Shown here: positions 9,080 to 18,584 of the stretch, piece by piece | How the letters are laid out: each line of letters begins with the position of its first letter | Numbering within the stretch: position 1 is the first letter of the stretch | Source of the DNA: Nitrososphaerales archaeon | GTDB taxonomy: Archaea; Thermoproteota; Nitrososphaeria; Nitrososphaerales; CADDZS01 | Length of the DNA: 64,000 nt | Assembly: GCA_030041355.1 (NCBI GenBank) | Contig: JASHNZ010000011.1 | Span: forward strand, 33,165 to 97,164 | Reading direction: 5' to 3' | The notes under the pieces: generated by a model | The model's input: only the letters and a program-made list of their open reading frames with translations | Databases searched by the model: none | Told to the model about the DNA's origin: nothing | Made by a program: the position numbers and the translations under genes

Positions 9080-9619
9080 ACTTAATGATCCATAAAGAAT
9101 TGGATAGGGCTTTTGCAGCGTCCCATAACGAACATGGCGGGGCCTTCCAAAAGTGCTGCGCTATCCGGTCCATGTACTTTGATAACAGAGCCGAAAGATA
9201 CCTTTGGCATTTCATTGCCGGTGGAGTGACACGCAGCCTCGCCCACTGGAAAGTTATTGTACTAGATCCCCAGTATGTGTTATACAACTCAATGTAGCTA
9301 TTTGTAATTGGTATTTCTCGATCTGTCGCTTTAGCGCTAGTTGCATAATTTACTAGCATTTTCTCTGAACCTGTGTGAAGCCATAATGCAGAGTAGATGC
9401 CGCCAGTTTCATATTTCCCATTGTATAAGACTGTAAACTGGCCTTTGACATCGACCACGATCCTTGTTGACTCTCCATTTTAAGGAGCTGCTGGAATCCA
9501 GAACTGATACCGATATATTCTTGGTTAGTAATTGTAATAGGAATATAGGCGGTAACATTGCTCGGAACAGAATTTCCTACATTAGCGCCTCCGACATTAG
9601 AATAGGAGGAAGCTCTCAT
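9080..9619 (-). pseudogene. Frameshifted archaeal surface protein (DUF2341-like)
   Basis: Read on the minus strand, three frames join into one protein. Frame 1 (9619 to about 9450) gives VTAYIPITITN followed by SGFQQLLKM, the opening strands of archaeal surface proteins of the DUF2341 type. A shift near 9450 leads into VDVKGQFTVLYNGKYETGG and, further on, ATDREIPITNSYIELYN and TITFQWARLRVTPP. A second shift near 9235 leads into NEMPKVSFGSV, matching the usual WARxRxxPPNGxMPSVSFG continuation. The C-terminal part is lost by about 9080. At least two frameshifts make this a pseudogene unless the assembly is wrong. Confidence 0.7.
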
Positions 9620-9857
9620 TGATCCCGAATGACCAAAAAGAGGCGAGCATTAGCAGACTCAAAACAAATAGTGCAGAAGTGCGGAAGGCTCGCAGTTTCA
9701 CAGCAATTGGCTCTCTCTCCAAAACTAAACATCACGGAAGCGGGTTGGCGCGTTTCTCATAAAGATAATCTTTGTAAGAAAGATAAGGGAGTTAAGAATT
9801 CCAACCGAGTATCAATCGTGTCTCTAAAGCGGCCAAGGCAGTTTCCATTGCTGCGAT

Positions 9858-10595
9858 TTATACGGACGAAGATGTAGTTAGCTTCATCAAATTTTTCATT
9901 TTTCTGAGTCTGACAAATGCAGAGGGCGCCTTTTTCATTATGAATTTGCGTAAGGGATACATCGAATCGTAGGCGACTGTTGGGATGATAGATGATGGAC
10001 TTTCTCCTAAACTTCGTCTGAAGAAATAACTGCCTCGACTTCTCAAAATAATGGATCTTGAGTTTTGGTTCATATTTTTAAGATGTACAGCCGTAGCATC
10101 TGATATAACGCACCTAAATCCATTCTTCCAAGCTTTCATACAGTATTCGGCGTCCTCAGATCCGTACCGATACATCTCATTCATTAGACCAATTTTCGAA
10201 ATGACTTCTCTTTTGATTAGGACGAGAGCAAATGCAATACTTTCTATGTCTCCATTAGGCGCAGCTTTTTCGATACCATATTGCAAGACGCCATCAGGGC
10301 CGGAAAGTCTTGCCCCTACTAGACCGATCTTAGGATCTTCTTCTGCTTTCTTCACCATTCTTTCCAGCCATTGAGGTTGAACAAAACAATCATCATTCAT
10401 AAGAACAATGTACTCCCCTTCGGAAATTTTCATCAACCTGTTGTTGTCTTTGCTGAAACCAAAGGATCCTTTGTCATCTCGCAGGACAAATAGTTCGTAC
10501 GGCAGCGTAGTGTTTGCTTCAATTGCCGCAAGACACTTTTTCGTGTATTGATTTGAGAAACTAGTAGTCAGGACAATTATTGAGGCGGTTTTCAT
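9858..10595 (-). CDS. GT2-family glycosyltransferase
   Basis: A 245-residue GT-A fold transferase. The N-terminal SIIVLTTSFSN strand, the acidic metal site MNDDC near residue 88 and the GSEDAEYCMKAWKNGF segment near residue 170 (catalytic-base region) are typical of rhamnosyl- and other GT2 enzymes that build surface glycans. It starts at ATG 10595, divergent from another GT2 gene, and opens the glycan island. No transmembrane helix is obvious. Donor and acceptor unknown. Confidence 0.88.
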   Translation of the reverse strand: MKTASIIVLTTSFSNQYTKKCLAAIEANTTLPYELFVLRDDKGSFGFSKDNNRLMKISEGEYIVLMNDDCFVQPQWLERMVKKAEEDPKIGLVGARLSGPDGVLQYGIEKAAPNGDIESIAFALVLIKREVISKIGLMNEMYRYGSEDAEYCMKAWKNGFRCVISDATAVHLKNMNQNSRSIILRSRGSYFFRRSLGESPSSIIPTVAYDSMYPLRKFIMKKAPSAFVRLRKMKNLMKLTTSSSV

Positions 10596-10800
10596 TTTGC
10601 TTTCACTGTCTTAGGCTATTCTGATCGTTTATTTTAGTTAAACAACTGTGTGAGCAATTCGAAAGGGGTAAATAAAAAAGTTCATCGTGGATAGTGGCAG
10701 ACTACTGCGCTCTGCGTTATTTTGAAAGGACGGGTCGGGTGTGCCTGGCGTTCTCTGGACTAACTGTTAAGAGATAAAGAAATCCACTGCGAACCATCAA

Positions 10801-11874
10801 TTGGTTCAGCTAGGGATACAGCCAGAAAAGACAGCCCGAAAAGGGCCTCTCGTAACATTGATTACAATTAACTACAATTCGATGTCAAAGCTAGAGATTA
10901 TTCTCACATGTTTGAAATCTGTGCTCGAGCTTCAGTGGCGGCCCCTCCAACTGGTTTACATTGACAATGGCTCGACTGATCAGAGTTTTTCGAAAATTCA
11001 AGAATTTGCAAAGCAAAACGCTCCAGAGGATATTGATCTCATATTCCTTCCGCTGCGAGCTAACCTAGGATTCGCCAAAGGAAACAATGAAGGCCTCAGA
11101 GCTTCTGATCCGTCTTCCAAATATATCGTCATTCTCAATAACGATTTAGCTCCAAAACCATATTCCCTTAATAGATTGGTAGAATTTTTGGAATCACACT
11201 CAGACTTTGCTGGCGTTCAGCCGGTAGTTATGTGCTGGGATGATGCGGAGATTGATTCAGCTGGTGGCGTTTTCACCTTTTGGGGCGCATCTGGGATTGC
11301 CAAGGGCCTTCCAAAATGGTACGCCAAGGAGCCCTTCCTAGTGAGCCATGTGTATGGAGCTTACTCAGTATATCGAAAGTCAGCAATAGAAAGAGCAGGA
11401 GGTTTGTTTCTTCCAGACTTTTTCATGTATGGTGATGATTACGAGCTTGGAGTGAGACTTTGGTCTAATGGATACAAGTTGGCGGCATTACCTGTAGATG
11501 GTGGGCGGCATTATGTGTCAGCGACTACGGGTTTGTCCGGAACAAGCGCCTACTTCAGCATGAGAAACGAGACTTCTGTTCTAGTCATGTATTCGGGAAC
11601 CTTTTCGTTCCTAGTTATTTCGCGGTCTATTGGCGTAGTGGGTTATAGCTTTGCAAAAAGACGTCGCGGTGCGGCAAGAGCTTTTATTGACGGGTTGGTT
11701 TTTGGAAGAGAAATGCGCAAGAATATGCCCAGAAAAATGAAGAATGCAATGAAGTACGTCCCTAGGCCGAATTTCTCTTTCACTGATTTTGTGTTTATGC
11801 ACTCGCGCCTGCGTTCGAGCACTCAATTTCAGAAAAATCTATCTGATAGAATCACCAATAGCTATAATCTTTGA
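10801..11874 (+). CDS. GT2-family glycosyltransferase
   Basis: A 357-residue GT2 enzyme with the N-terminal VTLITINYNS strand, a NxGSTDxS nucleotide site (YIDNGSTDQS), the NLGFAKGNNEG loop near residue 95, the metal site LNNDLAP and the MYGDDYELGVRLW catalytic-base region near residue 215. This combination is typical of rhamnosyltransferase-like (WbbL-type) proteins. The C-terminal 100 residues are basic with one hydrophobic stretch (FSFLVISRSIGVVGYSF) that could touch the membrane. Start is TTG at 10801. It is 135 nt upstream of the epimerase gene. Confidence 0.9.
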   Translation: MVQLGIQPEKTARKGPLVTLITINYNSMSKLEIILTCLKSVLELQWRPLQLVYIDNGSTDQSFSKIQEFAKQNAPEDIDLIFLPLRANLGFAKGNNEGLRASDPSSKYIVILNNDLAPKPYSLNRLVEFLESHSDFAGVQPVVMCWDDAEIDSAGGVFTFWGASGIAKGLPKWYAKEPFLVSHVYGAYSVYRKSAIERAGGLFLPDFFMYGDDYELGVRLWSNGYKLAALPVDGGRHYVSATTGLSGTSAYFSMRNETSVLVMYSGTFSFLVISRSIGVVGYSFAKRRRGAARAFIDGLVFGREMRKNMPRKMKNAMKYVPRPNFSFTDFVFMHSRLRSSTQFQKNLSDRITNSYNL

Positions 11875-12009
11875 GCTAGGATTCTATCTGTAATATCGGG
11901 AACAACTTGGCTATCAACTACGAGCTTTGGAGATATTAAGAGAATAATGAGCATTTACTGCCTCCACGAATTTTAATATAGGTTAACAAGAGGTCAGACA
12001 GGAAGAGAA

Positions 12010-13032
12010 TTGCGAATTTTTGTTACGGGCGGAGGAGGCTATATTGGCACAACTCTGGTTCCGTACCTTCTCGATCGGGGTCATCAAGTAACAGTTCTTG
12101 ACAGATTCTACTTTGGAAAGGATATTCTAGAATCTCAAGTCAAGTCTCAAGAAAATCTTCAATTGATCCAAGATGATACACGTTACTTTGATGGGAGAAC
12201 ACTAATCGGTAATGATGCCGTCGTCGATATGGCGGCTCTCTCGAACGACCCTGCAGGAGAGCTAGATCCTTGGAAGACTTTTGACATAAACTATCTTGGC
12301 AGGTCGAGAGTAGCTAGGCTTGCGAAGGAGGCTAATGTCAAGAGATACCTCCTGATTTCATCTTGCTCGATTTACGGTTTCCAAGAGGGAATACTTACGG
12401 AAGACTCGAAAACAAACCCTCTCACAACATATGCCAAGGCAAACATGCTAGCGGAAAATGACAATTTGCCTTTAGGAGATTCGGAGTTCACAAGCACCAC
12501 TGTGCGATTTGCCACAATCTACGGTTTGTCTGGTAGAATGAGATTTGATATTGCCATAAACGGGATGGTGCTTGGAGCTTTTAAGAATGGGAAGATTCCA
12601 ATAATGCGAGACGGGACGCAGTGGCGCCCATTCTTACATGTAAAGGACGCGGCGCGTGCTGTTCTTGCTATTCTAGAATGTGAAGCAGGTAAAGTAAATC
12701 ATCAACTATTCAATGTCGGCTCAAATTTGCAAAATTACCAGATCAAGGATTTGGCTGAGATTGTAGCCCGTTCCATGACTAAAAGACCTTCCATCGAATG
12801 GTACGGAGACCCTGACAAGCGTTCGTATCGTGTGAGTTTTGATAAGGCTCGCAGGATCTTGGGCTATGAAACGAAGTTTACTCCTGCAGATGCCGTTCGG
12901 GAAATAGAGTCTGCGCTTGCCAATGGAAAGGTATCTGACACAGTCAAGACAAGGACAGTCGAGTGGTACAAACATCTTTTAGCCGATAAGCAAGCTTCAA
13001 AAGAAGTCGAGCTGAGAGGTAGCGTACTTTAG
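12010..13032 (+). CDS. NAD-dependent nucleotide-sugar epimerase/dehydratase (extended SDR)
   Basis: A 340-residue extended short-chain dehydrogenase. The Rossmann motif is VTGGGGYIG (residues 5-13), the NAD acidic residue follows beta-2 (VLDRFYF), and the substrate region has SSCSIYG and the YAKAN segment. In the usual YxxxK pair the tyrosine is Y141, but position 145 is asparagine rather than lysine. It lies 5 nt before rmlC. It may play the 4,6-dehydratase or a 4-epimerase step for a deoxysugar; the exact reaction is not readable, and the lysine change leaves catalysis open. TTG start. Confidence 0.88.
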   Translation: MRIFVTGGGGYIGTTLVPYLLDRGHQVTVLDRFYFGKDILESQVKSQENLQLIQDDTRYFDGRTLIGNDAVVDMAALSNDPAGELDPWKTFDINYLGRSRVARLAKEANVKRYLLISSCSIYGFQEGILTEDSKTNPLTTYAKANMLAENDNLPLGDSEFTSTTVRFATIYGLSGRMRFDIAINGMVLGAFKNGKIPIMRDGTQWRPFLHVKDAARAVLAILECEAGKVNHQLFNVGSNLQNYQIKDLAEIVARSMTKRPSIEWYGDPDKRSYRVSFDKARRILGYETKFTPADAVREIESALANGKVSDTVKTRTVEWYKHLLADKQASKEVELRGSVL

Positions 13033-13037
13033 TAAAT

Positions 13038-13541
13038 GTGAAAGTAGACATGCTTCCAGGAAACAATGTTTACGACATTAAGAAACTTCCTGACGAAAGA
13101 GGTTTCTTTGCCGAAATTCTAAGAGAGGACTGGAGTGATTTTACTCAAGGAGATAAGATTGTTCAGGCAAATCTATCATACAGTTATCCAGGAATGATAA
13201 GGGCTTGGCACAGACATCTCAGAGGCCAGGTTGACTACTTTATCGTCCTAAAAGGAGCGATGAAAATATGTGCGTATGATGATGACCCCTCTTCGGCAAC
13301 AAACGGTAAACTAGATGAGATTGTTGCCAGTTCGGAAAGACTTCAGGTCGTAAGAATCGTGGGCAAGAATTGGCATGGCACTAAGACTATCTCAAGCGAG
13401 CCTTCTCTGACAGTGTACGCAACAACAAGGCTATATGATTACAAAAATCCTGATGAAGAGAGAAGAAACTGGAACGATCCAAAGATCGTCGATCCAAAAA
13501 CAAAACAATCATTTGACTGGAACAAGCCTCCGCACAAGTAG
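13038..13541 (+). CDS. rmlC: dTDP-4-dehydrorhamnose 3,5-epimerase-like cupin (RmlC)
   Basis: A 167-residue cupin of the RmlC family. KLPDERGFFAEILRED opens the double-stranded beta helix, the catalytic histidine is in RAWHRH near residue 58, and the GQVDYFIVLKGAMKI strand and the YDYKNPDEER tail match the family. It would epimerise C3 and C5 of a 4-keto-6-deoxy sugar nucleotide. GTG start, 5 nt after the epimerase gene, and 66 nt before rmlD, so part of one operon. Confidence 0.88.
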   Translation: MKVDMLPGNNVYDIKKLPDERGFFAEILREDWSDFTQGDKIVQANLSYSYPGMIRAWHRHLRGQVDYFIVLKGAMKICAYDDDPSSATNGKLDEIVASSERLQVVRIVGKNWHGTKTISSEPSLTVYATTRLYDYKNPDEERRNWNDPKIVDPKTKQSFDWNKPPHK

Positions 13542-13607
13542 GCAAAATTCGGGCAAGAGACTGTCACATTTCCTCATTAATTCATATCCAATCCGAGAGA
13601 AATGTAA

Positions 13608-14561
13608 TTGCATTCCTTACAATTACTCATTATTGGTGCTGGGGGTCAAGTCGGAGAGAAATTAGGGCGGGCTGCCCAGCGAAGAGGACATGAAGTGATC
13701 GCGGCCTATAAGTCTAAGGCACCAGACGCTAACTTCTCTGAAGCCATAGTCCTTGATAAGACCCGTGAATCCGATGTCGACAGAATAGTTTCAAATTTTC
13801 AACCGAATGTCATTGTGGACACCGCCGCACTTCATAATGTAGACTACTGCGAAACTCATCAGGATGAAGCTATGACCGTAAATCGCGATGGGACAGCGAA
13901 TGTTGCCCGCGCCGCCTCGCGCATAAAAGCAAAATTCATTTTTATTTCAACTGATTTTGTCTTTGATGGAGCAGGTGCTCCCTACAAAGAGGAATCAACG
14001 CCAAATCCTCTGAGCGTTTACGCCAAGAGCAAACTTGGAGGGGAGACAGCAGCTCTGACGATAAGTGAGAACTCCGCAGTATGCAGGCCTGCCGTAATAT
14101 ACAGCTGGAAACAGTCTGCAAAGTTGTATACCGCGAACTCCTCATCTGGAAAGCCTCTCAATTTTGGTGCTTGGCTAGTCTCCCAACTAAAAGGTGAGAA
14201 AGAGGTAAAGATCGTAACGGATCAGATTACTTCTCCGACGCTTGCCGACGATCTTGCAGGCGCGATCCTAGCAATTGCCGAAAATCCTTTAGCAAGAGGT
14301 ATTTTCCACACGGCGGGAACGACTGCTCTTAGCCGGTATGATTTCTCCACCCAACTGGCAAGGAAATTAGGCTTGGATGAGAATTTGATTCGCCCGATAG
14401 AATCTTCCGTGCTTAAGCAAGTGGCGAAGAGACCGATCAACAGCAGCCTTTTGTCCGATCGAATAAGGCGGGAGCTCGGTTATACCATGATGAGCATCGA
14501 TCAGGCTTTAGAGAACTTCGCAGCAGCGGTTCATGGAGAAGTTCTTGCCCCTGAAGCTTAG
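13608..14561 (+). CDS. rmlD: dTDP-4-dehydrorhamnose reductase (RmlD)
   Basis: A 317-residue reductive SDR with IIGAGGQVGEKL as the NAD(P) motif, the DTAALHNVDYCE segment (family motif TAAYTxVDxAE), STDFVFDG before the active site, and an intact YAKSK catalytic pair near residue 140. C-terminal TDQITSPTLADDLA is the usual substrate-domain signature. Reduces dTDP-4-keto-rhamnose to dTDP-rhamnose. Start TTG at 13608. It sits between rmlC and rmlA. Confidence 0.9.
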   Translation: MHSLQLLIIGAGGQVGEKLGRAAQRRGHEVIAAYKSKAPDANFSEAIVLDKTRESDVDRIVSNFQPNVIVDTAALHNVDYCETHQDEAMTVNRDGTANVARAASRIKAKFIFISTDFVFDGAGAPYKEESTPNPLSVYAKSKLGGETAALTISENSAVCRPAVIYSWKQSAKLYTANSSSGKPLNFGAWLVSQLKGEKEVKIVTDQITSPTLADDLAGAILAIAENPLARGIFHTAGTTALSRYDFSTQLARKLGLDENLIRPIESSVLKQVAKRPINSSLLSDRIRRELGYTMMSIDQALENFAAAVHGEVLAPEA

Positions 14562-14587
14562 GAAATCTGAGAGTTGCGATAGTATCA

Positions 14588-15661
14588 ATGAAGGGATTGC
14601 TCCTTGCAGGTGGTCATGGAACTAGACTAAGGCCGCTTACGTACACAGGAAACAAGCACATGCTGCCAATTGCGAACAAACCTATGCTGCTCTACGGCCT
14701 TGAACATTTGAAAAATGCAGGGATCAACGAAGTCGGAATCATTCTTGGTCCCATCAAAGAGGGGGTTGTTGAAACTATTGGCGACGGTTCAAAATTCGAT
14801 TTGAAGGTCACATACATAGATCAGCCTGATCCCTTGGGATTAGCGCACGCCGTCAAGGTTTCCAGAGACTTCATTCTTGACGAGCCCTTTGTCATGTATC
14901 TAGGAGACAATCTTCTAAAACAAGGTGTGGCCGATTTTGTCGAGATCTTCACAAAGAACAAACTTGACTGCGTCATAGGAGTATCGCCAGTAAAAGATCC
15001 ATCCAGATTTGGTATAGCTGAGCTTGATGAAAAGACAGGAGGAATTATTCGACTTGTTGAGAAACCGAGAGAACCTAAGAGTAATCTTGCATTAATAGGC
15101 GTGTACACATTTAATTCTTCGATCTTCGACGCGGTGAACCGGATTAAGCCCAGTTGGAGAAACGAGCTCGAAATAACGGACGCCATTCAAATCCTCGTGA
15201 ACGATGGACGAAAGGTCGAGGTGGAGAGAGTCTCCGGTTGGTGGAAGGACACTGGCAAGCCGGAAGACCTTCTAGAAGCCAATCAGCTTGTTCTTTCTGA
15301 CCTTAAGGGTTCAATCAACGGAGAAATATCCGAAAAAGCGACTGTCACAGGCAATCTAGGTCTGGGACTTGGTTCCAGAATCAAAGAAGGAGTCAACATT
15401 CGGGGGCCTGCCATAATTGGAGATAATTGTCAGATAGGTCCAAACGTCTACATTGGCCCGTATACTTCGATCGGAGAAGACTGTATTGTCAAAGACGTGG
15501 AAATTGAAAATAGCATTGTCATGAAAGGTTCTAGAATCGAGAACAACAAGAGAATTGTGGACAGTTTGATAGGTGCTTATAGTACGATTTTAAGTGCTGA
15601 ATCAATCAGACCCCGAGGATACAAGCTTGTGATCGGGGAAAGATCATTCGCTCAGATTTAG
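14588..15661 (+). CDS. rmlA: Glucose-1-phosphate thymidylyltransferase, long archaeal form (RmlA-like)
   Basis: A 357-residue sugar nucleotidyltransferase. The signature LLAGGHGTRLRPLT begins at residue 5, KHMLPIANKPM follows, and YLGDNLL holds the metal-binding aspartate. After about residue 240 the protein continues as a left-handed beta helix (hexapeptide pattern in IIGDNCQIGPNVYIGP), which the short bacterial RmlA lacks. Activates glucose-1-phosphate for the pathway carried by the neighbouring rmlC and rmlD. Starts at ATG 26 nt after rmlD. Confidence 0.92.
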   Translation: MKGLLLAGGHGTRLRPLTYTGNKHMLPIANKPMLLYGLEHLKNAGINEVGIILGPIKEGVVETIGDGSKFDLKVTYIDQPDPLGLAHAVKVSRDFILDEPFVMYLGDNLLKQGVADFVEIFTKNKLDCVIGVSPVKDPSRFGIAELDEKTGGIIRLVEKPREPKSNLALIGVYTFNSSIFDAVNRIKPSWRNELEITDAIQILVNDGRKVEVERVSGWWKDTGKPEDLLEANQLVLSDLKGSINGEISEKATVTGNLGLGLGSRIKEGVNIRGPAIIGDNCQIGPNVYIGPYTSIGEDCIVKDVEIENSIVMKGSRIENNKRIVDSLIGAYSTILSAESIRPRGYKLVIGERSFAQI

Positions 15662-15728
15662 GCGCAAACTGAGTGTCGCCCTAATTTCCTTCTCTAAGGG
15701 GGATCAGAGAAGCACAGAGACGGCCATT

Positions 15729-17279
15729 CTAGCGTCTATTCGGTAGCGCCCAGAGGTTTTGAATAATTGCCTTAACCAGGCTTCTAACAGTTTTACTGAG
15801 GGCATACACGATCGCGACATATACCGCCAAACCTAAAAGACCCACACCGATTATGTTGAGGGCCTGAAGGACCTCGCCGTTTTGAAGCGGAAAGGGGTAA
15901 TACCTGCCAAAAGCGTACATTAAGATTCCAAAAACTGCAGAGCCAACCAGAAGAGCCCTGATCATCTCGAAATCCAGAGTAATCGGAGCAATCTTGTGAG
16001 AGAAATAAACCTTCAACACTAGTGCTATGAAGGAAATTCCCGCGTAAATGCTGGCCCAGATGATACCGACATGCAACAGAAGACTGGTGGAACTTGGATT
16101 TGCAAGGATCTCTGGACCGAAAAAGACTCCCACCACAGCGAGCGATCCCAGATACGCACCAGCAAGTGAAAGATTTATCCTAGAAAGAATGAAGAGCTTA
16201 CTGTGGCGATAGTTGCTGAGGTTCACAGCCTCATCTCTGTCAGTGGTATCTGAGGCACTGATGGTATACTCAAATAGACTCTGAGCAGCATCAAAGCCAC
16301 TTCCGATTACAAGGACTAGGAGAACACCCGAAGCCACGGCATAAACGTGGTTCAAAAGATTCAGCAACTGCATACGGAGAAAAATTCCTCCTAAAATCAT
16401 AGGGAAGAGAAACAGCAGCTGAAGCTCCAGGACCTCTTTTGTGGCCCTCTTGGGATCGGCCCCAGCTAGGACACTCGGGTATAGACCCTGACCAAGATAA
16501 GCAGAATAGCCAGTTATAGTGGAAATCACAACCGCGGCCGCAAAATAAGCTAGTAAATTTGCGGAGCCGGTAAGCGCTGCTATGACGAGAAAGTCAAAAC
16601 TCCTTATCAAATTATGAAGATTGTTGAGGATGGCAAGCCAACCAGTTTTCACCATCCTTGAAATTGTCTGCAAAGAGACCTTGTCTTTGTATTCAGTTCG
16701 AGTGAGGAATATTGTCAATACAAATTGGAATGCCTGAGCAAACACGACCGTCAAGATGGCGCCTGTTAGCGTTAGCTTGAGAACGTCTAGCATGTAAAAT
16801 CCAATAACCACTTTCGCGATTTCAAAAGAGGCAAAGCCTACGCTGTTTCTTTCAGGACTAGTAGCCCAAAGAAGCGCTTCGAATGAAGCTGCGAATGTAT
16901 AGAGGGCTATTTGAGGGGAGGAAAGAATGAAGAAAAATAGATTTGATGAACTCGTTACTTGACCATGGATTGTACTAGCAATAGGGATAGATATTGCAAG
17001 AAAGACTAGAGAAAGAACCACGGAGAAAATCGCTGAGCCTACAACGATAGTTTTTCCAAGAAACACTCCTCTAGCTCTATATCGCGTCGTCCAGAACGCA
17101 AGTATCGAAGTGGGGAGCAACGTGTATCCGAGTGTCTTCCCTATGAGCGACCAAAGGCCGAATTCGGATGTAGAAAGATGGGTGGTGACAAGCACGGTGA
17201 AGACTAAACCAGTCAGCAGGCTCCCAAGTTTCACAGCGAATGAAACTAAACCAGATCTTCTGACACGTACCCTACTCAA
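15729..17279 (-). CDS. Polysaccharide flippase-like membrane protein (MOP superfamily)
   Basis: A 516-residue protein with about 12-14 membrane helices and the layout of Wzx/RfbX flippases: N-terminal RSGLVSFAVKLGSLLTGLVF, paired helices and a conserved-looking GTxFSTTE-like STSEFGLWSLIG turn after helix 1. It converges on rmlA and is divergent from the next glycosyltransferase. In this island it most likely moves a lipid-linked glycan across the membrane. Substrate not known. Confidence 0.82.
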   Translation of the reverse strand: MSRVRVRRSGLVSFAVKLGSLLTGLVFTVLVTTHLSTSEFGLWSLIGKTLGYTLLPTSILAFWTTRYRARGVFLGKTIVVGSAIFSVVLSLVFLAISIPIASTIHGQVTSSSNLFFFILSSPQIALYTFAASFEALLWATSPERNSVGFASFEIAKVVIGFYMLDVLKLTLTGAILTVVFAQAFQFVLTIFLTRTEYKDKVSLQTISRMVKTGWLAILNNLHNLIRSFDFLVIAALTGSANLLAYFAAAVVISTITGYSAYLGQGLYPSVLAGADPKRATKEVLELQLLFLFPMILGGIFLRMQLLNLLNHVYAVASGVLLVLVIGSGFDAAQSLFEYTISASDTTDRDEAVNLSNYRHSKLFILSRINLSLAGAYLGSLAVVGVFFGPEILANPSSTSLLLHVGIIWASIYAGISFIALVLKVYFSHKIAPITLDFEMIRALLVGSAVFGILMYAFGRYYPFPLQNGEVLQALNIIGVGLLGLAVYVAIVYALSKTVRSLVKAIIQNLWALPNRR

Positions 17280-17471
17280 AGTTGATCAATTTCCAATAAG
17301 CCAAAGTCTCTTTTGCTAGCCAAGGGAGTTTTGCATGCAATAATAAAATTATGACAACATCTTCACTTTACATAGCGAGAGAAGTCATGATGTAGTTTAA
17401 CGCACCCCTTGCAAAACGGGTCTTCAGATCAATACGCATAATATGGATTGAAGAGGCGAGCTTATCTGAAA

Positions 17472-18518
17472 ATGTCGGATGAAGGAAAGAAAACTCGCAG
17501 AGTGCTCTGCATAGTCTGGGCTCCTTTCAGCGCCAGGATGAACGAGCTTGCTGCAGAAATTGGTGGGAAGAAGGCAATCTTCACTTTCCTTTACGGCCGT
17601 ATGTACTTTGCCCCGCTCAGATACACTATCTTGTTCTTGAGGACAATGCTTCTAATTGCTAGGGAGAGACCAGACGTGATTTACTCCCAAAACCCCTCTG
17701 TGTTTTGTCCCATGTCGTGTCTCCCCTATTGCATGATCTGGCGAAAAAAGCTAGTTATTGATCATCACGCCGTATGGAGCATGAAAACTTTTTCCACGGG
17801 TTTTCTCAGCAGGACAATCAGAAGCCTCGAAAAATTTGTAGTCTCTAGATCATACGCGAATACAGCTCCTCATCCATTGTGGGCAAGAGAGCTTGAGAAA
17901 ATGGGCGGTAGAAATGTCCTGACTATATTTGATTACGTGGGAAATAATGAAGAAAAAAGAGATGAGCGAGTCCGCGAAAAATATTCGCAAGGGAGGAAAT
18001 TCATTGCTCTCGCACCTCATGGAGGCCATCCTTTAGAAAGAATAGAGAGCGAAATCGAAGGCGCGCGTTCCATCGACTCTCTTACTCTGCTCCTTTCGGG
18101 GCCACCAAGCAAGCTAAAAGTGCGATTGAGTCAAATTGAACTAGGTTCTAATGCTCGCTACATCGGATTCCTAGAAAGAGAGGACTATGAGAAGCTTAAG
18201 GCATCGGTGGATCTCGGTCTGAGCATCACAGATGAGCCTTATACCATCTCCCATTCTTTACTAGAATTTGCGGCGAGCTCGATCCCTGCGATATCATCAG
18301 AGCAGGAAGCCGTTCGATTGTTGTTTGGGGATTCTCTCCTGTACGTAAATTCATCTAAGAAGGAAGACGTTCGAACTGCCATAGAATCAATGATCGATGA
18401 TCCTAAACTCCTAAGCGACTTCAAAGAGAGAATTAGGCAATGTCAATACAAATTACAGACTAGGAGGGAACAAGAAATTGAAGTTCTGAGAAAACTTCTG
18501 AACCTGCCAGAAAGCTAA
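17472..18518 (+). CDS. GT-B fold glycosyltransferase
   Basis: About 348 residues with the two Rossmann-like halves of a GT-B enzyme. The N-terminal half has RPDVIYSQNPSVF and LVIDHHAVW, the C-terminal half has FIALAPHGG, YIGFLEREDYEKLKASVDLGLS, and a donor-site region SHSLLEFAASSIPAISS, like GT1/GT4 proteins. The frame is open to a TTG at 17448, but a TATA-like CATAATATG just upstream (about 17435-17444) favours the leaderless ATG at 17472. Probably acts on a nucleotide-sugar donor at the inner membrane face. Confidence 0.82.
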   Translation: MSDEGKKTRRVLCIVWAPFSARMNELAAEIGGKKAIFTFLYGRMYFAPLRYTILFLRTMLLIARERPDVIYSQNPSVFCPMSCLPYCMIWRKKLVIDHHAVWSMKTFSTGFLSRTIRSLEKFVVSRSYANTAPHPLWARELEKMGGRNVLTIFDYVGNNEEKRDERVREKYSQGRKFIALAPHGGHPLERIESEIEGARSIDSLTLLLSGPPSKLKVRLSQIELGSNARYIGFLEREDYEKLKASVDLGLSITDEPYTISHSLLEFAASSIPAISSEQEAVRLLFGDSLLYVNSSKKEDVRTAIESMIDDPKLLSDFKERIRQCQYKLQTRREQEIEVLRKLLNLPES

Positions 18519-18584
18519 TTTGTTGCTATACCCGCATAATACTTATTTCTCATTATCAGATGCGGCCTTTCAACGCTGGAATAA

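Noticed and set aside
9629..9877. 82-codon plus-strand frame
   Set aside because: Basic, unstructured composition and overlap with the glycosyltransferase 3' end; probably chance.
17385..17445. tRNA-Cys-like loop (CCCC-TTGCAAAA-CGGG)
   Set aside because: No acceptor stem, D arm or T arm with TTCAAAT can be built around it.
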